Program-made: the position numbers and the translations under genes
NCBI RefSeq assembly: GCF_016827595.1
Contig: NZ_JAECMS010000001.1
Location: 981,655 to 1,045,654, forward strand
Source: Luteirhabdus pelagi
GTDB lineage: Bacteria > Bacteroidota > Bacteroidia > Flavobacteriales > Flavobacteriaceae
Length of the DNA: 64,000 bases
Direction: 5' to 3'
Shown here: one piece after another, positions 1-8,054 of the stretch
How the letters are laid out: each line of letters begins with the position of its first letter
How positions within the stretch are numbered: position 1 is the stretch's first letter
The notes under the pieces: model-generated
Databases searched by the model: none
What the model was told of the DNA's origin: nothing
The model's input: the letters and a program-made list of their open reading frames with translations, nothing else

Positions 1-431
1 ATGATGCGATTGATAATCCGTTCCGCCATGATATCGGTGATGCGATATTCAATCCCGTAACCGGTATTGATATCAATTCGACGGTCATCTCTAGCTAACA
101 AAATCAAAATTCCATTATCCTCATCAGCTTGACCGATGCCCCATTTTTGTCCCCACTTCGCACCTAACAACGAAATATCTTCCCCTTGGGTAGAAGCAAT
201 AATAGCAACAACAATTTGGGTCGATGTGCTATCGGCATATCGCAACAGTTTATTCTCTAGAGATGCAGCTTGCTGAGAAGTTAATAAGTCGATGTAATCG
301 TAAAGGGAGGTCTGTTCCGATTGCTTACTTGGTTTTGGAGGAATATCGAATTGCGCAAGTGTAGCATAAGAGCCTAGCAAAAAGAAAGCAACAAAAACTA
401 AGGGTCGATATGCTTGCTGAAGAAAATGCAT
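1..431 (-). CDS. TPM-domain (YgcG-like) exported protein, 3' part cut by window edge
   Basis: About 143 N-terminal residues are visible; the gene runs off the left edge. A hydrophobic segment (residues 10-25) ending in LAQ looks like a signal peptide. The following sequence has TPM-domain features: TSQQAASLENKL, a TQIVVAII strand, GAKWGQKWGIG and NGILILLARDDRRIDINTGYG. TPM domains occur in membrane-linked proteins often found beside LemA, as here. The start ATG overlaps the stop of the upstream TPM gene (TAATG), so the two are probably translationally coupled. The biochemical role of the family is not settled. The complete form probably has a C-terminal membrane segment, which cannot be seen here. 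Confidence 0.8.
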   Translation of the reverse strand, partial: MHFLQQAYRPLVFVAFFLLGSYATLAQFDIPPKPSKQSEQTSLYDYIDLLTSQQAASLENKLLRYADSTSTQIVVAIIASTQGEDISLLGAKWGQKWGIGQADEDNGILILLARDDRRIDINTGYGIEYRITDIMAERIINRI

Positions 432-868
432 TAGCCTACTGAAATATCATCAGGCAATTCATTCTTGTCGTTCTTCTTATAAGGAAAGTGTCGCTTTAAT
501 TGTTCTCCCGCCATCAAAATACCATCAACCAAGCCTTGTTTCATATCTCCATTCTTGAAATGTTGGATGATAATGTCTCGCGTACTATCCCAAAAGTTTA
601 CTTCCACAACAGCGTTAATGCCGCTATCGCCCAGAATAACCAGCGTTCGATCCTCTACAGCCACATAAATCAATACGCCATTGCTGTTTTTGGTATTGTC
701 CATATGCAGATAATGAAACACCTCTTCCGCCCGATCGTAGGCATCTATTTCGGCATGTGCTTCTAAATGCACCCGAATTTCACCACTAGTATTGCTTTCA
801 GCTTTACGGATGGCTTCAACAATTTCGGCTTCTTCACTGGCCGAAAGGAAATCTTCAACTTTTGACAT
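431..868 (-). CDS. TPM-domain protein, cytosolic short form
   Basis: 145 residues with no signal peptide. The N-terminus has a helix (LSASEEAEIVEAIRKAE) followed by the TPM core (SGEIRVHLEAHAE, NGVLIYVAVEDRTLVILGDSGIN). This is the short TPM form without a membrane anchor. It lies 18 nt downstream of the LemA gene and overlaps the next TPM gene by one base. The set LemA, short TPM, long TPM is a recurring cluster in Bacteroidota and suggests a shared membrane-associated function, but the reaction is unknown. Confidence 0.8.
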   Translation of the reverse strand: MSKVEDFLSASEEAEIVEAIRKAESNTSGEIRVHLEAHAEIDAYDRAEEVFHYLHMDNTKNSNGVLIYVAVEDRTLVILGDSGINAVVEVNFWDSTRDIIIQHFKNGDMKQGLVDGILMAGEQLKRHFPYKKNDKNELPDDISVG

Positions 869-886
869 ACACTATTATTTCAATAC

Positions 887-1489
887 TTAACTTCCGAAGT
901 CGAATTCTACTTCAGGCGCATCTTCACTTCCTTCATCTGCTTCAAAATATGCCTTGCGCTCAAACCCAAGGATACTCGCTGCAATATTTGTAGGGATTTG
1001 ACGTACTTCACTATTAAAAGTACGTGCCTGCTCATTATATCGGTTTCGCTCCACATTAATGCGGTTTTCCGTACGTTCCAGCGAATTGATCAATTCCTTA
1101 AAATTTTCATTCGCCTTTAAGTCAGGATAGCGCTCAAATACTGCTAATAAACGCGCCAAAGCACCTGTTAAATTGCTTTGCACCTCTTGAAATTGCTGCA
1201 ATTGCTCCGGAGTGATATTAGTAGGATCTATGGTAACGGAGGTCGCTTTGCTTCGAGCTTCCGTAACTCTAATCAATGTTTCCTGTTCAAACTCGGCATA
1301 GCCTTTTGCAGTACTGACGATATTTGGAATAAGATCGGCTCGACGTTGATAGGCACTCTCGACATTTGCCCATTGTGCCGTTACACTTTCCTCCATAGGT
1401 ACCAATCGGTTATTAACACTAACAAACCATATTCCGCCAATCGCAATCAATGCAATGATTACGATAAGTGCGATAATCCCTTTTTTCAT
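887..1489 (-). CDS. lemA: LemA family membrane protein
   Basis: 200 residues. One N-terminal membrane helix (residues 4-24, IIALIVIIALIAIGGIWFVSV) is followed by the LemA helical domain, with the family signatures WANVESAYQRRADLIPNIV and NRYNEQARTFNSEVRQIPTNIAA. The length is typical. LemA proteins are anchored in the cytoplasmic membrane with a helical bundle outside; the function is not well defined. It is 11 nt after the MerR gene and 18 nt before a TPM gene, so it is in the middle of a five-gene operon. Confidence 0.9.
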   Translation of the reverse strand: MKKGIIALIVIIALIAIGGIWFVSVNNRLVPMEESVTAQWANVESAYQRRADLIPNIVSTAKGYAEFEQETLIRVTEARSKATSVTIDPTNITPEQLQQFQEVQSNLTGALARLLAVFERYPDLKANENFKELINSLERTENRINVERNRYNEQARTFNSEVRQIPTNIAASILGFERKAYFEADEGSEDAPEVEFDFGS

Positions 1490-1500
1490 GAATGTTGACT

Positions 1501-1830
1501 TTAAAGTTGGTCTTTAATTTTAAGTAGTTCCGCTTTAATCGATTCTAATTTACGGATAATTTCAAAATTGCTGAGGGTGTCTTTCTTGTTTTCCCGTAGA
1601 TGAATCTTGGCGCCTTCCAAGGTAAACCCACGTTCTTTCACCAAGTGGTAGATAAACTCAAGGTTCTTGATGTCCTCGGGCGTAAATTTTCGGTTTCCCT
1701 TCGCATTTTTCTTAGGCTGAAGTATGTCGAACTCCTTTTCCCAAAACCGAATCAGCGATGCATTCACCCCAAAGGCGTCTGCAACCTCTCCAATGCCATA
1801 ATATCGTTTTTCTGGAAGTTCTACGTGCAT
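1501..1830 (-). CDS. MerR-family transcriptional regulator
   Basis: 109 residues. The winged-helix DNA-binding domain fills the first 75 residues (YYGIGEVADAFGVNASLIRFWEKEFDIL, then RKFTPEDIKNLEFIYHLVKERGFTLEGAK), followed by a short helix that would form the dimer coiled coil. There is no effector domain and no metal-binding cysteines, so it is a minimal MerR protein. Its ATG overlaps the stop of the M23 peptidase gene (TAATG), implying coupling. It may regulate its own envelope operon, but no operator is obvious. Confidence 0.88.
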   Translation of the reverse strand: MHVELPEKRYYGIGEVADAFGVNASLIRFWEKEFDILQPKKNAKGNRKFTPEDIKNLEFIYHLVKERGFTLEGAKIHLRENKKDTLSNFEIIRKLESIKAELLKIKDQL

Positions 1831-2807
1831 TAGTCAAGCGATTGGTTTTCCTGTTGGGCTTTTTTCTGCATTTCGGCAAATTCCTCAGGCGTTAAGTTTC
1901 CGTAGTAGAAATTAATCGGATTGATACGTTCGCCATCCTTAAATACCTCATAGTGCAAATGCGGCGCCTCGCTCCTACCGGTGCTTCCCACAAAGCCAAT
2001 TAGGTCGCCACGCTTCACACGCTGACCGCGACGAACGTTGTATTTATACAAGTGGGCATATAAACTTTCATAACCATACCCATGATCGATACGAATATGG
2101 TTTCCATAGCCACTAGCAGTATTATCGGCACGACTCACAACCCCATCACCAGATGCAAAAACGGGCGTTCCGCGAGGAGAGGTAAAATCCATTCCGTAGT
2201 GAAACTTTCTAGCTTTCGTAAACGGATCAGTTCTATACCCATATCCTGATGCCATACGGGTTAAGTCTTCATTTTTTACAGGTTGTATCGCGGGAATTGC
2301 CGCTAGCAACTGTTCTTTTTCCTCGGCCAAACTAGCGATTTCATCCAATGACTTCGATTGAACCACAATTTGCTTCGTCAGCACATCCAACCGTTTGCTG
2401 GTATTGATAATCAAATTGCTATTGTCGAAACCTTCCAATTCGCGATAGCGATTAACCCCTCCAAAACCAGCTCTTCGCTGTTCTTCAGGAATGGGATTAG
2501 CTTCAAAATAAACACGGTAAAGATTATTATCGCGATCGGCTACTTCCGCTAACACGGCTTCGGCCTCGTTCATCTTTTTATTGAGCAGTTCGTACTGTAG
2601 CTCCATATTGGCGAGCTCGCGTTTTAGAGCCTTCTCTTTTGGTGTTTCCACATAGGGTAAGTTAATGTAGATAAGAAACACCACGAAGCCACTAAGAATT
2701 ACCCCAACCAAACTCAACACGAAGATCCCCAACTTTCTACCTTTTTTTTGTTCGATTTTCCGGTAGGAAAGTGTTTCGCTATCGTAGTAATATTTAACCT
2801 TAGACAT
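1830..2807 (-). CDS. M23 family metallopeptidase (LytM domain, membrane-anchored)
   Basis: 325 residues. There is a short cytosolic basic N-terminus, a membrane helix at about 27-50, a coiled coil at about 58-105, and a C-terminal LytM/M23 domain. The zinc ligands are visible: HYGMD (HxxxD) near residue 205 and HLHYE (HxH) near residue 285. The domain is a predicted endopeptidase cutting peptidoglycan cross-links or acting as a scaffold in cell-wall remodelling. First gene of the minus-strand operon M23-MerR-LemA-TPM-TPM, divergent from alaS. Intact catalytic residues favour an active enzyme. Confidence 0.92.
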   Translation of the reverse strand: MSKVKYYYDSETLSYRKIEQKKGRKLGIFVLSLVGVILSGFVVFLIYINLPYVETPKEKALKRELANMELQYELLNKKMNEAEAVLAEVADRDNNLYRVYFEANPIPEEQRRAGFGGVNRYRELEGFDNSNLIINTSKRLDVLTKQIVVQSKSLDEIASLAEEKEQLLAAIPAIQPVKNEDLTRMASGYGYRTDPFTKARKFHYGMDFTSPRGTPVFASGDGVVSRADNTASGYGNHIRIDHGYGYESLYAHLYKYNVRRGQRVKRGDLIGFVGSTGRSEAPHLHYEVFKDGERINPINFYYGNLTPEEFAEMQKKAQQENQSLD

Positions 2808-2822
2808 ACGCTAAAAAAATCC

Positions 2823-2830
2823 TATTTTTG
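2823..2830 (+). promoter_or_regulatory. -7 box for alaS
   Basis: TATTTTTG, a perfect TAnnTTTG match, followed by GC as in many flavobacterial promoters. It predicts a leader of about 90 nt before alaS. It overlaps the divergent M23 promoter region. Confidence 0.55.
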
Positions 2831-2868
2831 CAGTTGATGGGCAGTGGTAACCTTTTGGTAACGCTTTA

Positions 2869-2876
2869 CAAATATA
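2869..2876 (-). promoter_or_regulatory. -7 box for the M23 operon
   Basis: On the minus strand this reads TATATTTG, a perfect match to the Bacteroidota -7 consensus TAnnTTTG. It would start the M23 operon transcript about 55 nt before its ATG. I see no convincing -33 TTTG. Confidence 0.55.
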
Positions 2877-2927
2877 GAAATTGTTTTGGTAGTGCACTTC
2901 CCTAACTAATCCGATGAATATTCTTAG

Positions 2928-5540
2928 ATGAAATCCAAGCAGATACGTTCCCAGTTTTTAGAATTTTTCAAGTCGAAACAGCATAAAATCGTGCCTTCGG
3001 CACCCATGGTCATTAAAAATGATCCGACCCTGATGTTTACGAACGCAGGGATGAACCAATTCAAGGAATACTTCCTCGGGAATACCGAACCTAAAAACAC
3101 ACGTGTAGCCGACACCCAAAAATGTCTTCGCGTAAGCGGAAAACATAACGACTTGGAAGAAGTAGGGAAAGATACCTACCACCATACCATGTTCGAAATG
3201 TTGGGAAACTGGAGCTTTGGCGACTACTTCAAGAAAGAAGCGATCGACTGGGCGTGGGAACTGCTTACCGATGTATACGGCATCGACAAAGACACCTTGT
3301 ATGTGACCATCTTTGAAGGAGATACAGCCGACGGACTAGACCGCGATACCGAAGCCTTCAATTATTGGAAACAGCATATTGCGGAGGATCGCATCTTGAA
3401 TGGCGACAAAAAAGATAACTTCTGGGAAATGGGCGACCAAGGCCCTTGTGGTCCGTGCAGTGAAGTACACGTCGACCTCCGTTCCGAAGAAGAAAAGAAA
3501 CAAACACCCGGTCATGAATTGGTAAACCAAGACCATCCACAAGTTGTAGAAATCTGGAACTTGGTTTTTATGCAGTTCAACCGAAAAGCCGATGGCAGCC
3601 TTGAAAAATTACCTGCGCAACATGTGGATACAGGAATGGGCTTCGAGCGCTTGGCCATGGTACTTCAAGGCAAGAAAAGCAATTACGACACCGATGTATT
3701 CACGCCACTAATTCGTGAAATCGAAGCGATTACCAACTCAAAATATGGCACCTCTGAAGAAACCGATATCGCCATTCGCGTGATTGCCGACCATGTTCGG
3801 GCCGTTGCCTTCAGTATCGCCGATGGACAGTTGCCTTCCAACAATGGTGCAGGATACGTTATCCGACGCATTTTACGTCGTGCGATTCGCTATGGCTTCA
3901 CCTTCTTAGACAAAAAAGAACCCTTTATTTATCGCTTGGTCGACACCTTGGTTAAACAAATGGGTGAGGCTTTCCGTGAATTGGTTTCAGAACGGAACCT
4001 TATCTTCAATGTCATTCGTGAAGAAGAACAATCTTTCCTGCGAACACTTGATCAAGGCTTGGTTTTACTAGAAAATATCATCACCAACACCAAAGACAAA
4101 ACCGTTTCCGGAAAGAAAGCGTTTGAACTATACGATACCTACGGTTTCCCAATCGACTTAACCGCATTGATTCTTCGAGAACGTGGTTATGAACTCGATT
4201 CTGAAGGGTTTGAAAAGGAATTGCAAAAGCAGAAAGACCGTTCACGCCAAGCTACCAAAGTTGAAACAAGCGATTGGGTTATCTTGGATGACGATGCTGA
4301 AGAAGAGTTTGTAGGCTACGATTTATTGCAAACGCAGGTTAAAATTACCCGCTATCGCAAGGTTGAAAGCAAGAAAGAAGGTGAAATCTATCAACTGGTG
4401 TTCAACTTAACGCCTTTTTATGCTGAAGGCGGCGGACAGGTAGGCGACAAAGGGTATCTGGAAGCACCAAACGGTGAAGTTGTTTATATTATCGATACTA
4501 AACGAGAGAACAACCTCATCGTTCATTATGCGAAAAATTTACCGCGCAATCCTGAAGGAACGTTTCAAGCCGTTGTAGACGTTCGCTATCGAACACGCAC
4601 TGCTGCCAATCACACAGCCACACACTTGCTTCACCAAGCGCTACGAAATGTGTTGGGTGAACATGTGGCGCAAAAAGGCTCGATGGTCCATAGCCGAAAC
4701 CTACGGTTCGACTTTTCGCACTTTAGCAAGGTTAGTGACGAAGAGCTACGCGAGGTTGAAGACTTTGTGAATGCTCGTATCCGGGAAGGAATTCCATTGG
4801 AGGAAAATCGAAACATTCCGTATCAGGATGCGATTGATCAAGGTGCGATTGCACTTTTTGGTGAAAAGTACGGCGATAGTGTTCGAACCATCAAGTTTGG
4901 AAAGTCGATGGAACTTTGTGGTGGAACGCACTTGCCAAACACCGGACAGATTTGGCATTTTATTATCACTTCTGAAAGCTCAGTAGCTTCCGGTATTCGT
5001 AGGATTGAAGCGATTACGGGTGAAGCTGCCAAACAATATTTTATCGATAGAAGTGAAGCCTATTCGAAAGTAACACAAGTACTGAATAACGCCAAGGACC
5101 CGGTGAAGGCAGTTGAAAGCCTTCAGGAAGAGAACCAACAGCTTCAGAAAGAAATTGAAAGCTTAAAAAAGGATAAGGCCAAAAATCTGAAAGGTGACCT
5201 CAAGTCGGAATTTAGCGAAGTAAACGGCATTCAATTCTTAGCTAAAAAAGTGGATTTGGACGCTGCGGGCATGAAGGATTTGGCGTATGAGATGGGAAGT
5301 GAGATGGAAAATGCCTTTATCCTATTTGGTGCTGACAATGATGGCAAAGCGCTGCTTACTTGCTATATCTCGAAGGAGTTGGCAAAAGAACGCGAGCTGA
5401 ATGCTGGAACGATTGTTCGTGAGTTAGGAAAACACATCCAAGGTGGTGGTGGCGGTCAGCCGTTCTTCGCAACGGCAGGTGGTAAAAATCCAGAGGGAAT
5501 CGAAAACGCCTTGCTAGCCGCTAAAAATTATATCGAATAA
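2928..5540 (+). CDS. alaS: Alanyl-tRNA synthetase
   Basis: 870 residues, the usual full length. Order: class II catalytic domain, tRNA-recognition helices, editing domain with [11 protein letters not shown] (near 562) and [10 protein letters not shown] (near 663, zinc/editing site), coiled coil around 700-745, and the C-Ala domain ending in a glycine-rich [14 protein letters not shown] motif. It charges tRNA-Ala with alanine and hydrolyses mischarged Ser/Gly-tRNA. The downstream GSCFA gene begins 2 nt after its stop, so the two are probably co-transcribed. Confidence 0.97.
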   Translation: MKSKQIRSQFLEFFKSKQHKIVPSAPMVIKNDPTLMFTNAGMNQFKEYFLGNTEPKNTRVADTQKCLRVSGKHNDLEEVGKDTYHHTMFEMLGNWSFGDYFKKEAIDWAWELLTDVYGIDKDTLYVTIFEGDTADGLDRDTEAFNYWKQHIAEDRILNGDKKDNFWEMGDQGPCGPCSEVHVDLRSEEEKKQTPGHELVNQDHPQVVEIWNLVFMQFNRKADGSLEKLPAQHVDTGMGFERLAMVLQGKKSNYDTDVFTPLIREIEAITNSKYGTSEETDIAIRVIADHVRAVAFSIADGQLPSNNGAGYVIRRILRRAIRYGFTFLDKKEPFIYRLVDTLVKQMGEAFRELVSERNLIFNVIREEEQSFLRTLDQGLVLLENIITNTKDKTVSGKKAFELYDTYGFPIDLTALILRERGYELDSEGFEKELQKQKDRSRQATKVETSDWVILDDDAEEEFVGYDLLQTQVKITRYRKVESKKEGEIYQLVFNLTPFYAEGGGQVGDKGYLEAPNGEVVYIIDTKRENNLIVHYAKNLPRNPEGTFQAVVDVRYRTRTAANHTATHLLHQALRNVLGEHVAQKGSMVHSRNLRFDFSHFSKVSDEELREVEDFVNARIREGIPLEENRNIPYQDAIDQGAIALFGEKYGDSVRTIKFGKSMELCGGTHLPNTGQIWHFIITSESSVASGIRRIEAITGEAAKQYFIDRSEAYSKVTQVLNNAKDPVKAVESLQEENQQLQKEIESLKKDKAKNLKGDLKSEFSEVNGIQFLAKKVDLDAAGMKDLAYEMGSEMENAFILFGADNDGKALLTCYISKELAKERELNAGTIVRELGKHIQGGGGGQPFFATAGGKNPEGIENALLAAKNYIE

Positions 5541-5542
5541 GG

Positions 5543-6490
5543 TTGGACTTACAGACCCAAATACCCATTACGCCCGAACGCAATCAAATTGATTACGATT
5601 CGAAGTTGCTGTTGATGGGATCTTGCTTTACCGAGAATATCGGTGATAAACTCTCGTATTTTAAGTTTCAGTCGCTTCAGAATCCGATGGGCATTTTATT
5701 TCAACCCTTGGCGATTGAAAAATTGATCACGCGTACAATCAACCAAGAACAGTTCTCAGAAGAAGACCTATTCCAACAAGACGGAAGTTGGCGCTGCTTT
5801 GAAGTGCATTCTTCACTAGCAAAAGAAAGTAAAGAAGCATCTCTTTCAACCCTAAATCAACAACTTCAGCAATTAGGTGAACGATTGACGTCTGCTTCAC
5901 ATATTATTTTGAGCTTAGGAACCGCTTGGGCCTATCGCTATATTGAATCGGACGAATTTGTAGCCAACTGCCATAAAGTTCCGCAGAAAAAATTTTTAAA
6001 AGAATTATTGCCTGTTGAAGCTATTTCTGCTTCCCTTGAAAATATGATTGCCTTGGTCCGAGATGTGAATCCGGAGGCAACTTTCATCTTTACCGTTTCG
6101 CCCGTTCGTCATTTAAAGGATGGTGTAGTTGAAAACATGCGAAGCAAGTCGCATTTAATCGCAGCGGTACATGAAGTGGTGGAACCCAGAAAACAGCTTC
6201 ATTACTTTCCTTCCTATGAAATTATGATGGACGAATTGCGCGACTACCGTTTTTATGAGCGGGATATGCTTCACCCAAACAGCTTGGCTATCGACATCAT
6301 TTGGGAAAAATTCAACAAGGCTTGGATGGCTTCAACAACTTATGATCTTCAAAAAGAAATCGGAAACATTCAACAGGGTTTACAGCATCGACCTTTTCAC
6401 CCGAATAGTGAAGGGCACCAAGCATTTCAACAAAAACTGCAACAGAAGATCGATTCCCTTCAACGAAAACTTCCCCACTTAAGGTTCTGA
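5543..6490 (+). CDS. GSCFA domain-containing protein
   Basis: 315 residues. The family-naming motif appears as MGSCFTENIGDKL near residue 25 and is the presumed catalytic block of an SGNH-like hydrolase fold; ILSLGTAWAYRY and the late DMLHPNSLA (Asp-x-x-His) fit that fold. The start is a TTG, chosen because the family usually begins with a sequence like LQTQIPI just before this block; the first ATG would remove that segment. It sits 2 nt after alaS. Substrate unknown; possibly an acyl- or deacyl-transferase of surface glycans. Confidence 0.85.
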   Translation: MDLQTQIPITPERNQIDYDSKLLLMGSCFTENIGDKLSYFKFQSLQNPMGILFQPLAIEKLITRTINQEQFSEEDLFQQDGSWRCFEVHSSLAKESKEASLSTLNQQLQQLGERLTSASHIILSLGTAWAYRYIESDEFVANCHKVPQKKFLKELLPVEAISASLENMIALVRDVNPEATFIFTVSPVRHLKDGVVENMRSKSHLIAAVHEVVEPRKQLHYFPSYEIMMDELRDYRFYERDMLHPNSLAIDIIWEKFNKAWMASTTYDLQKEIGNIQQGLQHRPFHPNSEGHQAFQQKLQQKIDSLQRKLPHLRF

Positions 6491-6590
6491 ACGCTTTAGA
6501 AAGTAACTTATACTTTATTATAACGAGCGCCGCTCCATACCTACCACCTACCACCAACTGCCTATATCATACAGCTTACAGCCACACATA

Positions 6591-6637
6591 TACGTCAATT
6601 GTCGTATTGAACAACGCTCTTGATAGTTTCAACTTTG
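6591..6637 (+). promoter_or_regulatory. Promoter with 22-bp element, copy 1
   Basis: The element TACGTCAATTG followed by TCGTATTGAAC (6591-6612) includes ATTG (6606-6609), which acts as the likely -33 box. Exactly 20 nt later is the -7 box CAACTTTG (6630-6637). It lies about 22 nt before the start of the beta-barrel gene. The 29 nt at 6573-6601 recur with one mismatch at 7963-7991. See copies 2 to 4. Confidence 0.6.
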
Positions 6638-6659
6638 TGACCTAACCAAATTAACTATT

Positions 6660-7184
6660 ATGAGAACATTTTTAATTGCGATTTTGGCGCTTTGTGCATT
6701 TCAAACCTCCAACGCTCAAATTGAGGAAGGCAACATTTTAGTTTCCTTAGGAGTGGGATTAAGTCCAACATTTTATTCTGGTAATGGCTACGAGTCTTCC
6801 ACCCCACCTATTGAAATAGCAGGAGAATATGCCTTTACCGAGGATATTACGGGCGGAATCTTTGCCGGATACGCTAGTGCTGAGTTCAGAAACTCAGGAT
6901 TTGGATACGATTACACCTATACGTTATTTGGAGCCGTGGGGAACTACCATTTCGTGAATGAAGAAAGCTTTAATGTATATGCTGGAGCAAAACTAGGATA
7001 CGTTAGTATTTCTTCTGAGTCGGTAGGCAACAATAACGGCTTCAACTTTAGCGCCGAAGCCTCTGGTTTGCTATATGGTGGTCAATTAGGTGCGCGCTAT
7101 TGGTTTAGCGACGCGATAGCCGTAAATGCGGAATTGGGATATGGAGTATCCATCTTCAAAGCCGGTGTTTCCTTCAAATTCTAG
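6660..7184 (+). CDS. Small outer-membrane beta-barrel protein
   Basis: 174 residues. The signal peptide (residues 1-19) ends in SNAQ. The mature part alternates short amphipathic strands with aromatic girdles and turns rich in Gly and Asn, and it ends in KAGVSFKF, with a C-terminal aromatic residue as in outer-membrane barrels. This is consistent with an eight-stranded OprF/OmpW-like barrel. No catalytic motif is seen. It is controlled by a promoter bearing the 22-bp element shared with the next two genes. Confidence 0.7.
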   Translation: MRTFLIAILALCAFQTSNAQIEEGNILVSLGVGLSPTFYSGNGYESSTPPIEIAGEYAFTEDITGGIFAGYASAEFRNSGFGYDYTYTLFGAVGNYHFVNEESFNVYAGAKLGYVSISSESVGNNNGFNFSAEASGLLYGGQLGARYWFSDAIAVNAELGYGVSIFKAGVSFKF

Positions 7185-7186
7185 AA

Positions 7187-7233
7187 TACGGCAAATGTCG
7201 TATTGAACTCGGTGCGTTCATTTTACACCTTTG
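7187..7233 (+). promoter_or_regulatory. Promoter with 22-bp element, copy 2
   Basis: TACGGCAAATG followed by TCGTATTGAAC (7187-7208) differs from copy 1 at two of 22 positions. ATTG at 7202-7205 is followed by 20 nt and CACCTTTG (7226-7233). It drives the lipoprotein gene starting at 7289. Confidence 0.6.
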
Positions 7234-7288
7234 AAAAAATAACCAAAACCATCTTCCCTAATGGGAGGAAGTAAAAACCAAAACAATT

Positions 7289-7810
7289 ATGAAGACTTTA
7301 CAAAAAGCACTTTTAGTATTATTTATGGCGGCAGCAGTAGTTGCATGCAAAAAAGATGATGACGGAGGCGACGATCCCTCTGGCGGAACTGGATCATTCA
7401 CTGCCAAGGTAGACGGTAGCACCTTTACAGGCATCGAAGGAACCGTTGTAGCTCAAGTAACTAGCAATGGTGGGGGCGAAGTCTTGGCAATTAGCGGAGG
7501 GACTAACGCTTCAGAGAACCTTCAAATGATTGTTCAAGGTTTCGATGGCGAAGGCTCCTATAATCTAAACTTTACAAGTATCGGAACGTATAGTTATTTA
7601 CCAGATCCGAGCAATCCAGATCCTAATACAGTAGTTGTTTACACTACCGTTGGAGATGCCCAGAGCAATAATGGTGAAGTGAATGTATCTAGCTACGATG
7701 GCACGACTATTAAAGGAACATTTAGCTTTACGGGGTTCAATTTAGATGATAACGCTGATACTGTTTCCGTAACAGAAGGCGAATTCAATATTGAGGTCAC
7801 CAATAACTAA
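7289..7810 (+). CDS. Small lipoprotein of unknown function
   Basis: 173 residues. A lipoprotein signal (MKTLQKALLVLFMAAAVVACKKDDDGG) has the lipobox Cys at residue 20, followed by a Lys/Asp/Gly-rich linker typical of Bacteroidota surface lipoproteins. The rest is a beta-rich domain with repeated G-S-F/T strands (GSFTAKVDGSTFTG, GTFSFTGFNLDDNAD). I do not recognise a named family. Two terminators follow it, so it is a single-gene unit. Confidence 0.75.
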   Translation: MKTLQKALLVLFMAAAVVACKKDDDGGDDPSGGTGSFTAKVDGSTFTGIEGTVVAQVTSNGGGEVLAISGGTNASENLQMIVQGFDGEGSYNLNFTSIGTYSYLPDPSNPDPNTVVVYTTVGDAQSNNGEVNVSSYDGTTIKGTFSFTGFNLDDNADTVSVTEGEFNIEVTNN

Positions 7811-7834
7811 CCAACTAATTTTTCCATTATGAGA

Positions 7835-7856
7835 AATCTCAAGTGTTGAGGTTTTT
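7835..7856 (+). terminator. Terminator after lipoprotein gene
   Basis: Eight-base stem AATCTCAA/TTGAGGTT (one G-T pair) with a 3-nt loop and a following T run. Confidence 0.55.
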
Positions 7857-7864
7857 ACGTGGAG

Positions 7865-7899
7865 CCGGGAATGGAACATTGTTCTGTTTCCGGTTTTTT
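7865..7899 (+). terminator. Second, stronger terminator after lipoprotein gene
   Basis: Stem CCGGGAA/TTTCCGG with an inner GAAC/GTTC pairing, followed by six T. It lies 25 nt after the first terminator, insulating the next promoter. Confidence 0.7.
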
Positions 7900-7912
7900 A
7901 TCGCTATATGCC

Positions 7913-7975
7913 GTAAGCTGTATGCTGTACGCACCGCTTATAGCTTATAGCTTAGAGCCTAGAGCTTACAGCTAC
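7913..7975 (+). repeat. Degenerate 7-bp tandem repeats
   Basis: Nine consecutive heptamers in phase: GTAAGCT, GTATGCT, GTACGCA, CCGCTTA, TAGCTTA, TAGCTTA, GAGCCTA, GAGCTTA, CAGCTAC. They end 5 nt before the 22-bp element copy 3. The 7-base period argues against coding. A shorter remnant lies before copy 1 near 6540-6590. Confidence 0.7.
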
Positions 7976-7980
7976 ACATA

Positions 7981-8027
7981 TACGTCAATTGCCCTATTGA
8001 ATTCGTACGTCAATTCCTTCACCTTTA
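7981..8027 (+). promoter_or_regulatory. Promoter with 22-bp element, copy 3
   Basis: TACGTCAATTG followed by CCCTATTGAAT (7981-8002). ATTG at 7996-7999, 20 nt, then CACCTTTA (8020-8027). It drives the beta-propeller gene starting at 8055. A half element TACGTCAATT recurs at 8005-8014 between the two boxes. Confidence 0.6.
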
Positions 8028-8054
8028 CATCATCACAACTAAGTAACCACGATT

